64,000 bases of DNA from Methylotenera oryzisoli_B (GCA_965613685.1 OZ277031.1:1488001-1552000), one strand, 5' to 3'. Positions 33,631 to 42,565 are shown, numbered from the stretch's first letter. Numbers and translations: made by a program. The notes: a model not told the origin generated them from the letters alone.

Positions 33631-34503
33631 TTACAAAGCGCCTAGCGCCGCAATACGCGCACTTAAGCTTGGGTGGCTGGCAAACAAACTAGTCCAATTG
33701 GCCTGCCCGCCGGCAATGCCCGATGCCACCATTTGTTTTGGTAACACGCTAGGCTCATGCACGGCTTGCAAACGCTGCAAGGCAGCTATCATTTTTTTGG
33801 CGCTGGATAAACGCGCGGCACCGGCATCGGCACGGAATTCGCGCTGGCGCGAGAACCACATCACGACCATGGTGGCCAACACGCCTAACAACAATTCGGC
33901 GATGATCATGGTAATAAAGAACGCTGGGCCCGTGCCTTTTTCCGTTTTAAATATGACTTTATCAACGGTGTAGCCTATGACCCGCGAAAAGAACATGACG
34001 AAGGTATTCACCACGCCTTGTATCAAGGTCAGGGTCACCATGTCGCCATTGGCAATGTGCGACACCTCATGCGCCAACACGGCTTCGGCCTCGTCTTTGC
34101 TCATGGCATTGAGTAAACCGCTGGACACGGCCACCAAAGCGCTATTTTTGGTCATGCCGGTCGCAAAGGCATTCACCTCTGGCGAGTCGAATACCGCCAC
34201 TTCTGGCATCTTTATGCCGGCTATGTCGGCCTGCACGCGCACGGTTTTCATCAGCCAAATTTCTGTTAGCGTCTGCGGCTCTAGAATGACCACCGCCCCT
34301 GACATACGCTTAGCCGACCACTTGGACATGGCCAGCGATATAAATGCGCCACCAAAACCCATGATGGCAGCAAAAGCCAACAGATTGCCTAAATCCAAAC
34401 CATTGGCATTTAAATAAGGCTCTACGCCTAACAAGCGCATGGTGATGGACAGCACCAAGACGATGGCCAAATTAGTAACTAAAAAATATACGATGCGTTT
34501 CAT
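33631..34503 (-). CDS. htpX: Membrane protease HtpX
   Basis: A 290-residue zinc metalloprotease of the inner membrane that degrades misfolded membrane proteins. Two N-terminal helices (about 5-25 and 38-58) precede the cytosolic catalytic domain with the HEVSH metal motif (AVLAHEVSHIANGD), followed by two further helices (about 160-180 and 195-215) and the third ligand region REFRADAGAA. Family length is normal. An AGGAG precedes the ATG. A near-palindrome ACCCTTATATTAGGGT lies about 60 bases upstream on the minus strand and could be regulatory. Normally heat- or envelope-stress-regulated, but no clear sigma32 promoter was recognised. Confidence 0.94.
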   Translation of the reverse strand: MKRIVYFLVTNLAIVLVLSITMRLLGVEPYLNANGLDLGNLLAFAAIMGFGGAFISLAMSKWSAKRMSGAVVILEPQTLTEIWLMKTVRVQADIAGIKMPEVAVFDSPEVNAFATGMTKNSALVAVSSGLLNAMSKDEAEAVLAHEVSHIANGDMVTLTLIQGVVNTFVMFFSRVIGYTVDKVIFKTEKGTGPAFFITMIIAELLLGVLATMVVMWFSRQREFRADAGAARLSSAKKMIAALQRLQAVHEPSVLPKQMVASGIAGGQANWTSLFASHPSLSARIAALGAL

Positions 34504-34590
34504 ACATGACTCCTATGCATAAAAAAGTCGACTTCAATTAAAAGCAATTGCATGCCGTACGAACCCTAATATAAGGGTAATAGCCAATAA

Positions 34591-35337
34591 TTAAAGGGTG
34601 CGGCTAAATAAATTAAGGGCTAACTGATAACACAATAAAGCGGTTTGGGCATCGTAGCGTTCGTCGCCATCGCGCATGAACGCGTGTTGCGCGTTGAATT
34701 CATGCCAAGTGAACAGCAAATTCGCTGCCGTCATTTTGTCGTAAACCTGCCGGCGACCAGCCGTTGGGATGTGGTTGTCTTGTTTGCCCCAAATCATTAA
34801 CAATTCGCCGCTGATATCGGACAACCTTTCCATGCTGTGCTGACCCGGTTTATTGGGTATGGTCAAGGCGTGCAAATCGGTGGCATAAAAACACGCCGTG
34901 CTTTTAATTTCTGGCTGCAAAGCCGCGCGGAAGGCCAAATGCCCGCCTATGCAAAAGCCCATGGCACCTATGCTGCCGTTGTACCAAGCTTGTTGTTTTA
35001 CAAAAGTGATCATGGCTTGGTTGTCGCTATCGTAGCCCTGCACATCCTTAGCCGCTTTATCGGCATTGCCTTTGTCACGACCGGCATCGTCATAAGCCAA
35101 GACCGTGCCTATGGGATTGAGTTCGTGAAACACCTCCGGCACTAACACCACGTATCCGTGGCTGGCGATAATTTTAGCCGCACTTTCTATCGGCCCAGTT
35201 TGCTGAAATATTTCCGAATAAAACAATACCGTCGGGTAGGCTTTGTTAGGCTTAGCCTTATCCAGTGAACGGTGAATATAGGTACGCATAATACCGGTAG
35301 GCGTGTTGATGTCAGCAATTTCACTTTGAATATTCAT
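34591..35337 (-). CDS. Dienelactone hydrolase family protein
   Basis: A 248-residue alpha/beta hydrolase with the family's Cys nucleophile in GFCIGGHLAF, a catalytic Asp in WGKQDNHIP and a catalytic His in NAQHAFMRD. The first strand has PTVLFYSEIFQ where other members have an Asp/Glu near the Cys. Dienelactone hydrolases open lactone rings in aromatic degradation, but no such pathway is seen nearby, so the physiological substrate is unknown. Located 87 bases upstream of htpX on the same strand, possibly cotranscribed. No signal peptide. Confidence 0.85.
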   Translation of the reverse strand: MNIQSEIADINTPTGIMRTYIHRSLDKAKPNKAYPTVLFYSEIFQQTGPIESAAKIIASHGYVVLVPEVFHELNPIGTVLAYDDAGRDKGNADKAAKDVQGYDSDNQAMITFVKQQAWYNGSIGAMGFCIGGHLAFRAALQPEIKSTACFYATDLHALTIPNKPGQHSMERLSDISGELLMIWGKQDNHIPTAGRRQVYDKMTAANLLFTWHEFNAQHAFMRDGDERYDAQTALLCYQLALNLFSRTL

Positions 35338-35547
35338 GATGGACTTTCTACAAAAAGGCGAGTCAAGTTACGGCGCACTTAGCCAAACTCAAGCTTAAGT
35401 CGCCAACAAAATTTGTAGCTATTGTACAACGCGCCAAGCAATTTTGGATGCCGATCGAGTGGGGCGTAAATAGCTAAGATAAGGTTTGCTAATGCCCCTA
35501 TTATTTTCGTAAAATGGTGCTTTAAATTAGCCTATTCTATTCCGCGC

Positions 35548-35751
35548 ATGCAACTGACCATCAACGGGAAAGCACGTGATTTTGCCGTGACCCAACTGAC
35601 CGTAGCCGAGCTTGTCCTTCAGCTTAATTTAGAAGGTAAACGCTTAGCCATAGAACGCAATGGTGAGATAGTGCCTCGTAGTCAATTTGCGAACACACTA
35701 TTGGCAGCAGGCGATCAATTGGAAATTGTAGGCGCAGTCGGCGGCGGTTAA
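35548..35751 (+). CDS. thiS: Sulfur carrier protein ThiS
   Basis: A 67-residue ubiquitin-like protein ending in the essential GlyGly (GAVGGG), which carries thiocarboxylate sulfur for thiazole synthesis. The beta-grasp pattern MQLTINGKARDFA, then RLAIERNGEIVPRSQF, is typical. thiG follows 35 bases later. No TPP riboswitch is visible in the 210-base upstream region. Its activating E1 enzyme is probably the MoeB-like protein at 24062. Confidence 0.93.
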   Translation: MQLTINGKARDFAVTQLTVAELVLQLNLEGKRLAIERNGEIVPRSQFANTLLAAGDQLEIVGAVGGG

Positions 35752-35786
35752 GCAGCCAGCACAGCCATTATTTTAAGGAAGCAACC

Positions 35787-36569
35787 GTGTCAGATTTATT
35801 AAACATTGCAGGTAAAAGCTATCAATCCCGTTTATTGGTAGGCACCGGCAAATACCAAGACTTTAAGCAAACACGCGCCGCGATAGACGCCAGTGGCGCG
35901 GAAATCGTCACCGTTGCTATCCGCCGCACCAACATAGGCCAAACGGCTGGCGAACCTTCCTTATTGGATTTTTTACCACCCGATCAATTTACCTATTTAC
36001 CCAATACCGCCGGTTGCTATTCGGCGGATGATGCGGTTCGCACCTTGCGTTTGGCGCGCGAATTGCTAGACGGTCACACGCTAGTCAAATTGGAAGTATT
36101 GGGTGACCCGAATACGCTCTACCCCAACATGATAGAAACCATAGCGGCGGCAAAAGTCTTGGTGAAAGACGGCTTTGATGTGATGGTCTATTGCTCAGAT
36201 GACCCGATTATGGCCAAGCAATTAGAAGACATAGGCTGTTGTGCGGTGATGCCATTGGCCTCGTTAATTGGTTCAGGCATGGGCATTTTAAATCCGTGGA
36301 ATTTACAAATCATCATCGCTAACGCCAACATTCCGGTCTTGGTGGATGCCGGCGTGGGTACCGCATCCGATGCCGCCATTGCCATGGAGCTTGGTTGCCA
36401 AGGCGTGCTGATGAATACCGCTATTGCCGCCGCACGCGACCCAATTCAAATGGCCGGCGCCATGAAAAAAGCCGTGGAAGCCGGACGCGAAGCTTACCTC
36501 GCCGGCCGCATGGCAAAAAAATTGTATTCGGCCAGCCCCAGTTCCCCCACCACCGGCCTCATCAGCTAA
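35787..36569 (+). CDS. thiG: Thiazole synthase ThiG
   Basis: A 260-residue TIM-barrel enzyme forming the thiazole ring of thiamine from deoxyxylulose 5-phosphate, ThiS-thiocarboxylate and dehydroglycine. It starts at GTG 35787 with AAGGAAG upstream. Family features are RLLVGTGKYQDF, VTVAIRRTN, LPNTAGCYSADDAVRTLRLARE, KLEVLGDP and VLVDAGVGTASDAAIAMELG. The Lys in the KLEV segment is the Schiff-base residue. Its stop (TAATG) overlaps the start of apaG. Confidence 0.95.
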   Translation: MSDLLNIAGKSYQSRLLVGTGKYQDFKQTRAAIDASGAEIVTVAIRRTNIGQTAGEPSLLDFLPPDQFTYLPNTAGCYSADDAVRTLRLARELLDGHTLVKLEVLGDPNTLYPNMIETIAAAKVLVKDGFDVMVYCSDDPIMAKQLEDIGCCAVMPLASLIGSGMGILNPWNLQIIIANANIPVLVDAGVGTASDAAIAMELGCQGVLMNTAIAAARDPIQMAGAMKKAVEAGREAYLAGRMAKKLYSASPSSPTTGLIS

Positions 36570-36955
36570 TGATGGCAGCCGCAAAACGTTACGAATGCTT
36601 GGTCACGGTTGAAACCGAATTTCTACCAGACCAATCCGACCTTGAACGCAACCGTTACGCCTTTGCTTACCACATTAAAATTGTTAACACCGGCAACGTT
36701 GCGGCCCAATTAATCAGCCGACATTGGGTAATCGATGAGTTTAATGGCGAACAACAAGAGGTTCGCGGTTTAGGCGTAGTCGGGGCGCAACCCTTGTTGC
36801 AACCTGGCCAACTTTTTGAATACACCAGTGGCACCGTGCTCACCACGCCTAACGGCAAAATGCATGGCAGCTACCAAATGGTCGCCGACGATGGCACGGC
36901 ATTCGATATCACGGTGCCAGCCTTCACTTTAAGCATGCCCAGAGTGTTGCATTAA
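36569..36955 (+). CDS. apaG: ApaG protein
   Basis: A 128-residue immunoglobulin-like beta-sandwich protein of the ApaG/DUF525 family: YAFAYHIKIVNTG, AQLISRHWVIDEFNGEQQEVRGLGVVGAQPLLQPG-type core and GSYQMV near the end. ApaG is conserved, affects cobalt/magnesium homeostasis in E. coli, and its molecular role is unclear. Translation is coupled to thiG through the TAATG overlap; the second ATG at 36572 is an alternative start. mltA follows 30 bases later, giving a thiS-thiG-apaG-mltA run. Confidence 0.9.
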   Translation: MMAAAKRYECLVTVETEFLPDQSDLERNRYAFAYHIKIVNTGNVAAQLISRHWVIDEFNGEQQEVRGLGVVGAQPLLQPGQLFEYTSGTVLTTPNGKMHGSYQMVADDGTAFDITVPAFTLSMPRVLH

Positions 36956-36985
36956 TTTTTATTTCAGTTCAATACAGATAAAACC

Positions 36986-38269
36986 ATGTTTGCAATCAAT
37001 CCGTTTTACCGAACTAGTTTAGTTTTGCTCATCAGCGTAGGCCTGTTTGCATGCGCTAATCCCTTGTTAAAACCGCCAGCGCCGGCAAGCAAGAAGGCCG
37101 ATTGCGTTTGCGATAAAGTGACCGACAAACCCACTGAAAAACCAGCAGCCCCCATCGAAACGGCTAAACCGGCAGACCCTAAAATAGCCGATTACGGCTT
37201 ATTAAAGCCAGCAGAATGGGATGAAGTGGACGGGCTGAGTGCTAGCCACGCTGGAGCCGATGATTTAAATTTAGCTTGGCCAGCTTGGCTGCAAAGCTGC
37301 ACGGCCTTAGTGAAAAAGCCGGTGTGGAAAAATGCCTGCGATACCGCTAGTTCGCTTAACCTTCAAACTAACAACAACCCAGATTCAGACAGTGTGCGCG
37401 CCTATTTTAGGCAAAATTTTAGCGTGTATAAAACCACCAATGTGGACGGGGCAGAAAGCGGCCTCATCACCGGCTATTACCAACCTATTTTAAAAGGCAG
37501 CCGTACAAAATCGGCCAAGTACCCTTACCCTTTGTACGCCACGCCACCGGATTTGATTACCGTGGAATTAAACGGCCTATTCCCTGAGCTTAAATACAAA
37601 CGGGTGCGCGGCAGAGTGGTGGGCAATAAATTGGTGCCGTATTTCAATCGTGCCGAAATTGAAACGGACAATTCGCCGATCAAAGGCCGTGAATTGGTTT
37701 ACATAGACAACATCGTAGACGTATTTTTTCTGCAAATACAAGGTTCCGGTGTGGTGCAATTTGAAAACGGTGAGCAAGTCATGGTTGGTTACGCCGACCA
37801 AAATGGCCACACCTATAATTCGGTAGGGCGCTTGCTCATAGAACGCGGCGAACTCACTAGCGCGAACGCCTCCATGGCCGGCATTAAAAACTGGGTAAAA
37901 AACAACCCGCTTAAATTTCGCGAATTGCTCAACAACAACCCCAGCTTTGTTTTCTTCAGAGAATTGCCCAGTGGCTTGCCTGGTCCGATAGGCGCATTGG
38001 GTGTGCCTATCTTGGCTGAGCGTGCCGTGGCCGTGGATCCTAAATTTGTGCCCTTGGGTGCCCCGGTATTTTTATCAACTACCCAACCAAATAACAACAA
38101 ACCCTTAAAACGCTTGATGATGGCGCAAGACACCGGTGGCGCAATCAAGGGCGGTGTGCGGGCTGACTTTTTCTGGGGAGCCGGTGCTGAAGCTGGCGCC
38201 AAAGCAGGCGCCATGAAGCAAAGCGGTAAAATCTGGGTACTGTTACCTAAAGAGTTTGTGCTGAAATAG
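36986..38269 (+). CDS. mltA: Membrane-bound lytic murein transglycosylase A (MltA)
   Basis: A 427-residue lipoprotein that cleaves peptidoglycan glycan strands, releasing anhydromuropeptides. The lipoprotein signal ends GLFACANP with the lipidated Cys at about residue 23. A Pro/Lys-rich linker follows (PAPASKK to KPADPK), then the MltA domain with GLITGYYQPILKGSRT and the 3D domain containing MAQDTGGAIKGGVRADFFWG, whose Asp is catalytic. Cytoplasmic face: none; it acts at the outer membrane facing the periplasm. Four Cys in the N-terminal region (ADCVCDK, SCTAL, NACDT) could form disulfides, which is not typical for the family. Confidence 0.93.
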   Translation: MFAINPFYRTSLVLLISVGLFACANPLLKPPAPASKKADCVCDKVTDKPTEKPAAPIETAKPADPKIADYGLLKPAEWDEVDGLSASHAGADDLNLAWPAWLQSCTALVKKPVWKNACDTASSLNLQTNNNPDSDSVRAYFRQNFSVYKTTNVDGAESGLITGYYQPILKGSRTKSAKYPYPLYATPPDLITVELNGLFPELKYKRVRGRVVGNKLVPYFNRAEIETDNSPIKGRELVYIDNIVDVFFLQIQGSGVVQFENGEQVMVGYADQNGHTYNSVGRLLIERGELTSANASMAGIKNWVKNNPLKFRELLNNNPSFVFFRELPSGLPGPIGALGVPILAERAVAVDPKFVPLGAPVFLSTTQPNNNKPLKRLMMAQDTGGAIKGGVRADFFWGAGAEAGAKAGAMKQSGKIWVLLPKEFVLK

Positions 38270-38312
38270 CCACACGTTCGTCTCTAACAAGGTTATCGCG
38301 CATGACGATTTA

Positions 38313-38383
38313 TGTAGGAGCGGCGCCTCGCCGCGATTAGCGTAAATTAAGCTGGCATTCGCGCAATAAATTGCGCTCCTACA
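38313..38383. repeat. REP-like palindromic element between mltA and the ceramide synthase gene
   Basis: Outer inverted arms TGTAGGAGCG (38313-38322) and CGCTCCTACA (38374-38383) enclose two smaller perfect hairpins, CGGCG-CCT-CGCCG (38321-38333) and GCGCAAT-AA-ATTGCGC (38361-38376). GTAGGAGCG ends are typical of REP elements. The next 70 bases contain a second repeat-like word (ATCTGCGTGCATCTGTGGCTA, 38410-38440 region). Both occupy the intergenic space between convergent genes; no gene is seen here. Confidence 0.7.
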
Positions 38384-38481
38384 AAAATCATCGGCGATGT
38401 GGTTTTTTTATCTGTATTTATCTGCGTGCATCTGTGGCTAACGATTTTTCGTTTTTATCCGCGTTTATCGGCTTCAAAATC

Positions 38482-39633
38482 CTAAAGATCCCGTTCGTAA
38501 ACCCGGTAACGTTTGTAGGCTGTGCCGCCTATGGATTCAATGATGTTACGCATGCCGGCATTGTCTTCCAAGATCCATGACAATTCCAGCCTGTGCGCGC
38601 CGCGTTTGTGTAATTCGTTACGCACATCTTCAATAATGAGAAAGGCTAATCCTGGGCCAAGCCGGGTCTTTTGAAACTTCTTACGCACGCCCATTAATGG
38701 CACACGGCCACTGGCAGGGCCTTTGATTTTTAGCCGCCAAATCAACTTCAACCACCCAAAAGGAAATAATTTGCCCTTCAAATCGCGTATGGCTTCGTTG
38801 ATGTTGGGCATGCCTATAATAAAGGCAGCGGCCTCGCCATCGACTTCGGCTATCTGGATGTACTCGTCGTGTAATAAAAATTTTAGATTTTGCCCCAGCG
38901 CTTTAAACTCAGCTTCAGTGAAGGGCACAAAGCCCCAATTCTCTGACCAGGCATCGTTAAATATATCGCGTAACAGCATAATTTCTTCATCAAAGCGACT
39001 GCGGTCTAAGGTTCTAACCGTCACCCTTTCCGAGGCCATTTTTAACAAACGTTGCATCACCGGTGGCTTCACAAAATTAGGGTTAATCAAATAAGCCAAG
39101 GTGTCGGCTGCCTTGTGGTAGCCGCATTGTTCGATGTGCTCGCGGTAATAAGGCAGCGCATGGCTCATCATGAATACCGGCGGGTCAGCAAAGCCGTCTA
39201 TCAACAAGCCGGTTTCTTCATTGATGGATAAATTGAATGGGCCACGCACACGACGCATGCCTTGTTCTGCCAACCATTGCTCTGCCGTAGTCATTAGTGC
39301 GGCAAAGGTTTCCTGATTGTCCTCGGCATCCAGCATGCCAAAAAATCCTGTGGCATCATGGTGTTGCGCTAAGTGCATCTGATCAAGCTGCGCGCTGATT
39401 CTACCCACGGCCACATCACCACGCCAGGCCAACCAAGATTGACTTTTGGCATGCTGAAAATAGGGATTATGCTTGGGTGAAAGATGGATTTTTCGCTCAA
39501 GAAATAAGGGGGGGATCCACTGCGGGTCGTCTTTAAAAATAGCCGTTGGCAAACGGATAAATTCAGCCAGATCGGCTTTGTCGCTAACCGGAACAATACG
39601 AAGTGGGGCGCTAGTTTGGATGGTATGTGTCAT
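38482..39633 (-). CDS. GNAT-fold protein, probable bacterial ceramide synthase
   Basis: A 383-residue protein of the GNAT superfamily of the YghO type, cytoplasmic by lack of a signal. Segments visible are DDPQWIPPLFLERK, a GRISAQLDQ acetyl-CoA-fold strand, RVRGPFNLSINEETGLLIDGF and a C-terminal GNAT domain with GLAFLIIEDVRNELHKRGAHRLELSWI and NIIESIGG. In Caulobacter the protein of this family (bCerS) links an acyl chain to 3-ketosphinganine. Its position here, divergent from acyl-ACP synthetase, reductase, ACP and serine palmitoyltransferase genes, supports the same role. Function is from the family plus context, not from residues alone. A generic N-acetyltransferase is the alternative. Confidence 0.8.
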   Translation of the reverse strand: MTHTIQTSAPLRIVPVSDKADLAEFIRLPTAIFKDDPQWIPPLFLERKIHLSPKHNPYFQHAKSQSWLAWRGDVAVGRISAQLDQMHLAQHHDATGFFGMLDAEDNQETFAALMTTAEQWLAEQGMRRVRGPFNLSINEETGLLIDGFADPPVFMMSHALPYYREHIEQCGYHKAADTLAYLINPNFVKPPVMQRLLKMASERVTVRTLDRSRFDEEIMLLRDIFNDAWSENWGFVPFTEAEFKALGQNLKFLLHDEYIQIAEVDGEAAAFIIGMPNINEAIRDLKGKLFPFGWLKLIWRLKIKGPASGRVPLMGVRKKFQKTRLGPGLAFLIIEDVRNELHKRGAHRLELSWILEDNAGMRNIIESIGGTAYKRYRVYERDL

Positions 39634-39673
39634 GGTGATAGCAAAAACAGTGCAATGACGAAAAGTCTACCAC

Positions 39674-39690
39674 AATAAGCCGGGCTTATT
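39674..39690. promoter_or_regulatory. Perfect 17-bp palindrome between divergent ceramide genes
   Basis: AATAAGCC-G-GGCTTATT, an uninterrupted inverted repeat immediately before the -35 of the predicted ceramide operon promoter. There is no T tract, so it is not a terminator; it looks like a transcription factor operator. A second small dyad, ACTGT-CGA-ACAGT, lies at 39729-39741. Confidence 0.6.
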
Positions 39691-39692
39691 AT

Positions 39693-39721
39693 TGACTTAA
39701 CTTAAATCGAATGAACATATT
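39693..39721 (+). promoter_or_regulatory. Candidate promoter of the aasR-cerR-acpR-spt operon
   Basis: TTGACT (39693-39698), 17-base spacer, CATATT (39716-39721; four of six matches to TATAAT). A TATACT at 39726-39731 is an alternative -10. Start predicted near 39728, about 85 bases before the first start codon. Confidence 0.5.
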
Positions 39722-39812
39722 CTGTTATACTGTCGAACAGTTTTTTATGCCCAGTTTTGGCCTAGGCATAACCGTAGATTGTTAAAACATTTAGTCAAAG
39801 TAAGGAAGCCAA

Positions 39813-41564
39813 TTGAATCAAGTAGCAAACGTTGAAATCACCGAGTCGGCCACGCCGACATTAAGCGCATTGCCTTTGCGTTTAGCCGATTTCGACTCAT
39901 TGGCCAGCGCCTTGGATTATGCCGCACAAGGCGAATCCGGCACTAATTTCTACGCCGGCAGCGGCAAACTTGCTACCGTTTTGCCTTACTGCAAACTACG
40001 TGAACAAGCACAAACCTTAGCCAAACGCTTGTTGTCTTTCCCACTAGAACGCGGCACACGCGTTGCCATCGTGGCCGAAACCAACCCCGATTTCTTACGT
40101 TTCTTTTTTGCCTGCCAATACGCCGGATTAGTGCCTGTAGCGCTACCTGCGGTGATTCATGTGGGCGGTCATAAGGCCTACGTTAACCAATTAAACGGCT
40201 TGCTCAAAGGCTGCCGAGCGTCACTGGCTGTTTCTTCCAGTCAATTGTTACCATTTTTAACGGAAGCCGCCGAAGGCTTAGGCCTGCAATTTGTCAACGC
40301 GGCCTCCGCCTTTGATGAATTGCCACTCAAAGACATCACCCTTAAGCCTAGCGGTCCAAACGAAACGGCTTATTTGCAATACACCTCAGGCAGCACGGGC
40401 TTTCCGCGTGGCGTGATCATTACCCAAGAATCGGTGATGGCCAATCTGTTGGCCTCAGGCCATGGTTTGGATGTTCGGGTTGATGACCGATTGGTCTCCT
40501 GGCTACCGTTTTACCATGACATGGGTTTGGTAGGCTGCTTGTTAGCTCCCATGGCTACGCAGCGTTCTATCGATTATTTAGACACCCGCGACTTTGCCAT
40601 GCGCCCAAGACGCTGGTTAGAACTGCTAAGCAGTTCGCGCGGCACCATTTCATTCAGCCCACCGTTTGGCTATGCGTTATGCGTGCGTCGCCTACGCCCT
40701 GAAGACATCGCCCAGTACGACTTAAGCGCCTGGCGGGTGGCGGGCATAGGCGCCGAGCCCATACACGTGGAATTAACCAATCGTTTTTGCGAGTTGCTGG
40801 CGCCAGCCGGTTTTAATCCAAAATCGTTCGTGCCCAGCTACGGCATGGCGGAAACATCCCTAGCACTTAGCTTTGCGCCACTGGGCACCGGCGTGGTGGT
40901 CGATTGGCTAGATGGCGATGACTTAGCCGACAACTTAGTGGCGACCAAAGTCAGCCCAAATACCGGTAGCAGCTTTGTTCGTTGCGGCCCCATTTTGCCA
41001 AAACACGAAGTGTTGATCCTTGATGAGCAGGGCAAGTCGCTAGCCGAAATGCAAATTGGCCGCATCAACGTGCGTGGCCCCAGCATTATGTCGGGCTACT
41101 TTGAATTACCAGAACAAACCCAGTTAGTGCTGTCTGCTGATGGCTGGTTGGATACCGGTGATCTAGGCTACTTGGTTGACGGTCAAATTGTCGTGACCGG
41201 TCGCCATAAAGACATGCTGATTATTAACGGCCGTAACATTTGGCCACAAGACATCGAAGCCATTGCCACGCGTCAGCCAGAACTGCGTTCGGTGGACGCC
41301 TCTGCCGTATCCGTGCCGGGGCCAGACCAAGAAGAAATCGCGGTGCTTATCGTGCAATGCAACATTACCGATAGCGAAGAACAACACTTGTTAACACAAC
41401 GCCTGCATAGAGAAATACACGAAGAATTGGGTGTCAATTGCGTGATTGAATTGGTGCCGCGCCATACCTTGCCGCGCACTTCGTCCGGTAAATTATCACG
41501 TTCTGGTGCACGTAAAGATTACATACTGCGTCAAAAAGCCCTAGCAGAAAACGCAGCCAAGTAA
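39813..41564 (+). CDS. aasR: Acyl-CoA/acyl-ACP synthetase-like AMP ligase of the ceramide locus
   Basis: A 583-residue adenylating enzyme of the fatty acyl-AMP ligase type. It has YTSGSTGFPRGV (about 190-201), the A5 motif PSYGMAET, and A8-A10 motifs GWLDTGDLGY, GRHKDMLIINGRNIWP and the catalytic Lys near the end in LPRTSSGKLSRS. In Caulobacter sphingolipid synthesis the corresponding AasR protein loads a fatty acid on the dedicated ACP. Its start is a TTG at 39813, supported by TAAGGAAG six to seven bases upstream. It heads an operon with cerR, acpR and spt; the gap to the next gene is 33 bases. Substrate chain length cannot be inferred. Assigned by family and context. Confidence 0.86.
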   Translation: MNQVANVEITESATPTLSALPLRLADFDSLASALDYAAQGESGTNFYAGSGKLATVLPYCKLREQAQTLAKRLLSFPLERGTRVAIVAETNPDFLRFFFACQYAGLVPVALPAVIHVGGHKAYVNQLNGLLKGCRASLAVSSSQLLPFLTEAAEGLGLQFVNAASAFDELPLKDITLKPSGPNETAYLQYTSGSTGFPRGVIITQESVMANLLASGHGLDVRVDDRLVSWLPFYHDMGLVGCLLAPMATQRSIDYLDTRDFAMRPRRWLELLSSSRGTISFSPPFGYALCVRRLRPEDIAQYDLSAWRVAGIGAEPIHVELTNRFCELLAPAGFNPKSFVPSYGMAETSLALSFAPLGTGVVVDWLDGDDLADNLVATKVSPNTGSSFVRCGPILPKHEVLILDEQGKSLAEMQIGRINVRGPSIMSGYFELPEQTQLVLSADGWLDTGDLGYLVDGQIVVTGRHKDMLIINGRNIWPQDIEAIATRQPELRSVDASAVSVPGPDQEEIAVLIVQCNITDSEEQHLLTQRLHREIHEELGVNCVIELVPRHTLPRTSSGKLSRSGARKDYILRQKALAENAAK

Positions 41565-41597
41565 GCCGACCTCATTTAGCTTGCCTAACCCTAGCCT

Positions 41598-42548
41598 ATG
41601 GCTGCCTTCCAAAAAAAGAACAAGACTGTTGCCTTAACCGGTGCCACCGGCTTCATAGGCACAGCCCTGATTAAGCAATTGCAGCAAGCAGGCTGGCAGG
41701 TTAAGGCTTTATACAGACCTAAACCAGGCCGATCGCCTATCAGCAGTCATAACGTGACCTGGGTCGCCGGCGAACTAAGCGACCTTCCCTCTTTAAATAG
41801 CCTGCTGGCGGAGGCCGACGCGGTCATACACTGCGCGGGGGCCGTGCGTGGCGTAACGCAAGCCGATTTTGACTTAATCAATGAAATCGGCGCGCGACAC
41901 GTCGCAGAAGTAGCCGCTGCTCAACATAAGCCGCCGCGTTTACTGCTCATTTCGTCCTTGGCCGCGCGCATGCCAAAATTATCGCATTATGCCGGCAGCA
42001 AATGGCGTGGCGAATTAGCCATTAAAAACAGCCCCTTACGCTGGACCATCTTTCGTCCGCCCGCAGTGTATGGGCCGGGTGACCGCGAATTGCTACCGCT
42101 TTTTCAAAGCATGGCCAAAGGTCTTGCCCCTCTGCCAGCAGGAGCAAATGGGCGCTTTTCCATCATTCACGTGGATGATTTAGCCGCTGCCATGGTGCAT
42201 TGTTTAGGGCAAAATGCGGGTGACGGTAAAACTTTTGAGCTAGACGACGGCCACTCCGGCGGTTACGATTGGCCTAGCGTCATTCAAATAGCTCAAGCAG
42301 TGTTACGCAATGGCGGCAAAATTAGGCGATTGTCCATTCCAATTGGCCTACTCAAACTGGTGGCTTGGACCAATTTTTATGCCGCCCAATTACTGCGTTA
42401 TGCGCCTATGTTAACCCCGGGCAAAATACGCGAGATTACGCACAGCGATTGGTTGTGCGATAATAACGACATTACTCGAATTACTGGTTGGCAGCCCACT
42501 TGTGAATTAGCGCAAGGTTTGGCTGGCCTATTTGATAAGCACCACTAG
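41598..42548 (+). CDS. cerR: NAD(P)-dependent epimerase/reductase, CerR-type
   Basis: A 316-residue extended short-chain dehydrogenase/reductase (SDR) family protein. The Rossmann site GATGFIG is at residues 15-21, and the catalytic YxxxK is YAGSK (Tyr131, Lys135). The domain pattern is that of NAD-dependent epimerase/dehydratases, and in sphingolipid loci this position is held by CerR, which reduces the 3-keto group of the ceramide intermediate. Cytoplasmic or membrane-associated by family. It overlaps nothing but is followed 17 bases later by acpR. A role as a sugar-nucleotide epimerase would be the alternative; the operon argues against it. Confidence 0.85.
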   Translation: MAAFQKKNKTVALTGATGFIGTALIKQLQQAGWQVKALYRPKPGRSPISSHNVTWVAGELSDLPSLNSLLAEADAVIHCAGAVRGVTQADFDLINEIGARHVAEVAAAQHKPPRLLLISSLAARMPKLSHYAGSKWRGELAIKNSPLRWTIFRPPAVYGPGDRELLPLFQSMAKGLAPLPAGANGRFSIIHVDDLAAAMVHCLGQNAGDGKTFELDDGHSGGYDWPSVIQIAQAVLRNGGKIRRLSIPIGLLKLVAWTNFYAAQLLRYAPMLTPGKIREITHSDWLCDNNDITRITGWQPTCELAQGLAGLFDKHH

Positions 42549-42565
42549 CCTAGATAGGAAATTTT

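Noticed and set aside
35338..35547. A TPP riboswitch upstream of thiS
   Set aside because: No CTGAGA or ACCTGATCTGG-like core is present in the 210-base leader, so no THI box is called.
36395..36568. Upstream extension of apaG into thiG
   Set aside because: The frame is open by chance; apaG begins at the ATG overlapping the thiG stop, as the family N-terminus shows.
39721..39741. LexA-type SOS box near the ceramide operon promoter
   Set aside because: CTG...CAG spacing is 13 and not 10, and there is no SOS-type gene here. The symmetric ACTGT-CGA-ACAGT dyad is reported instead.
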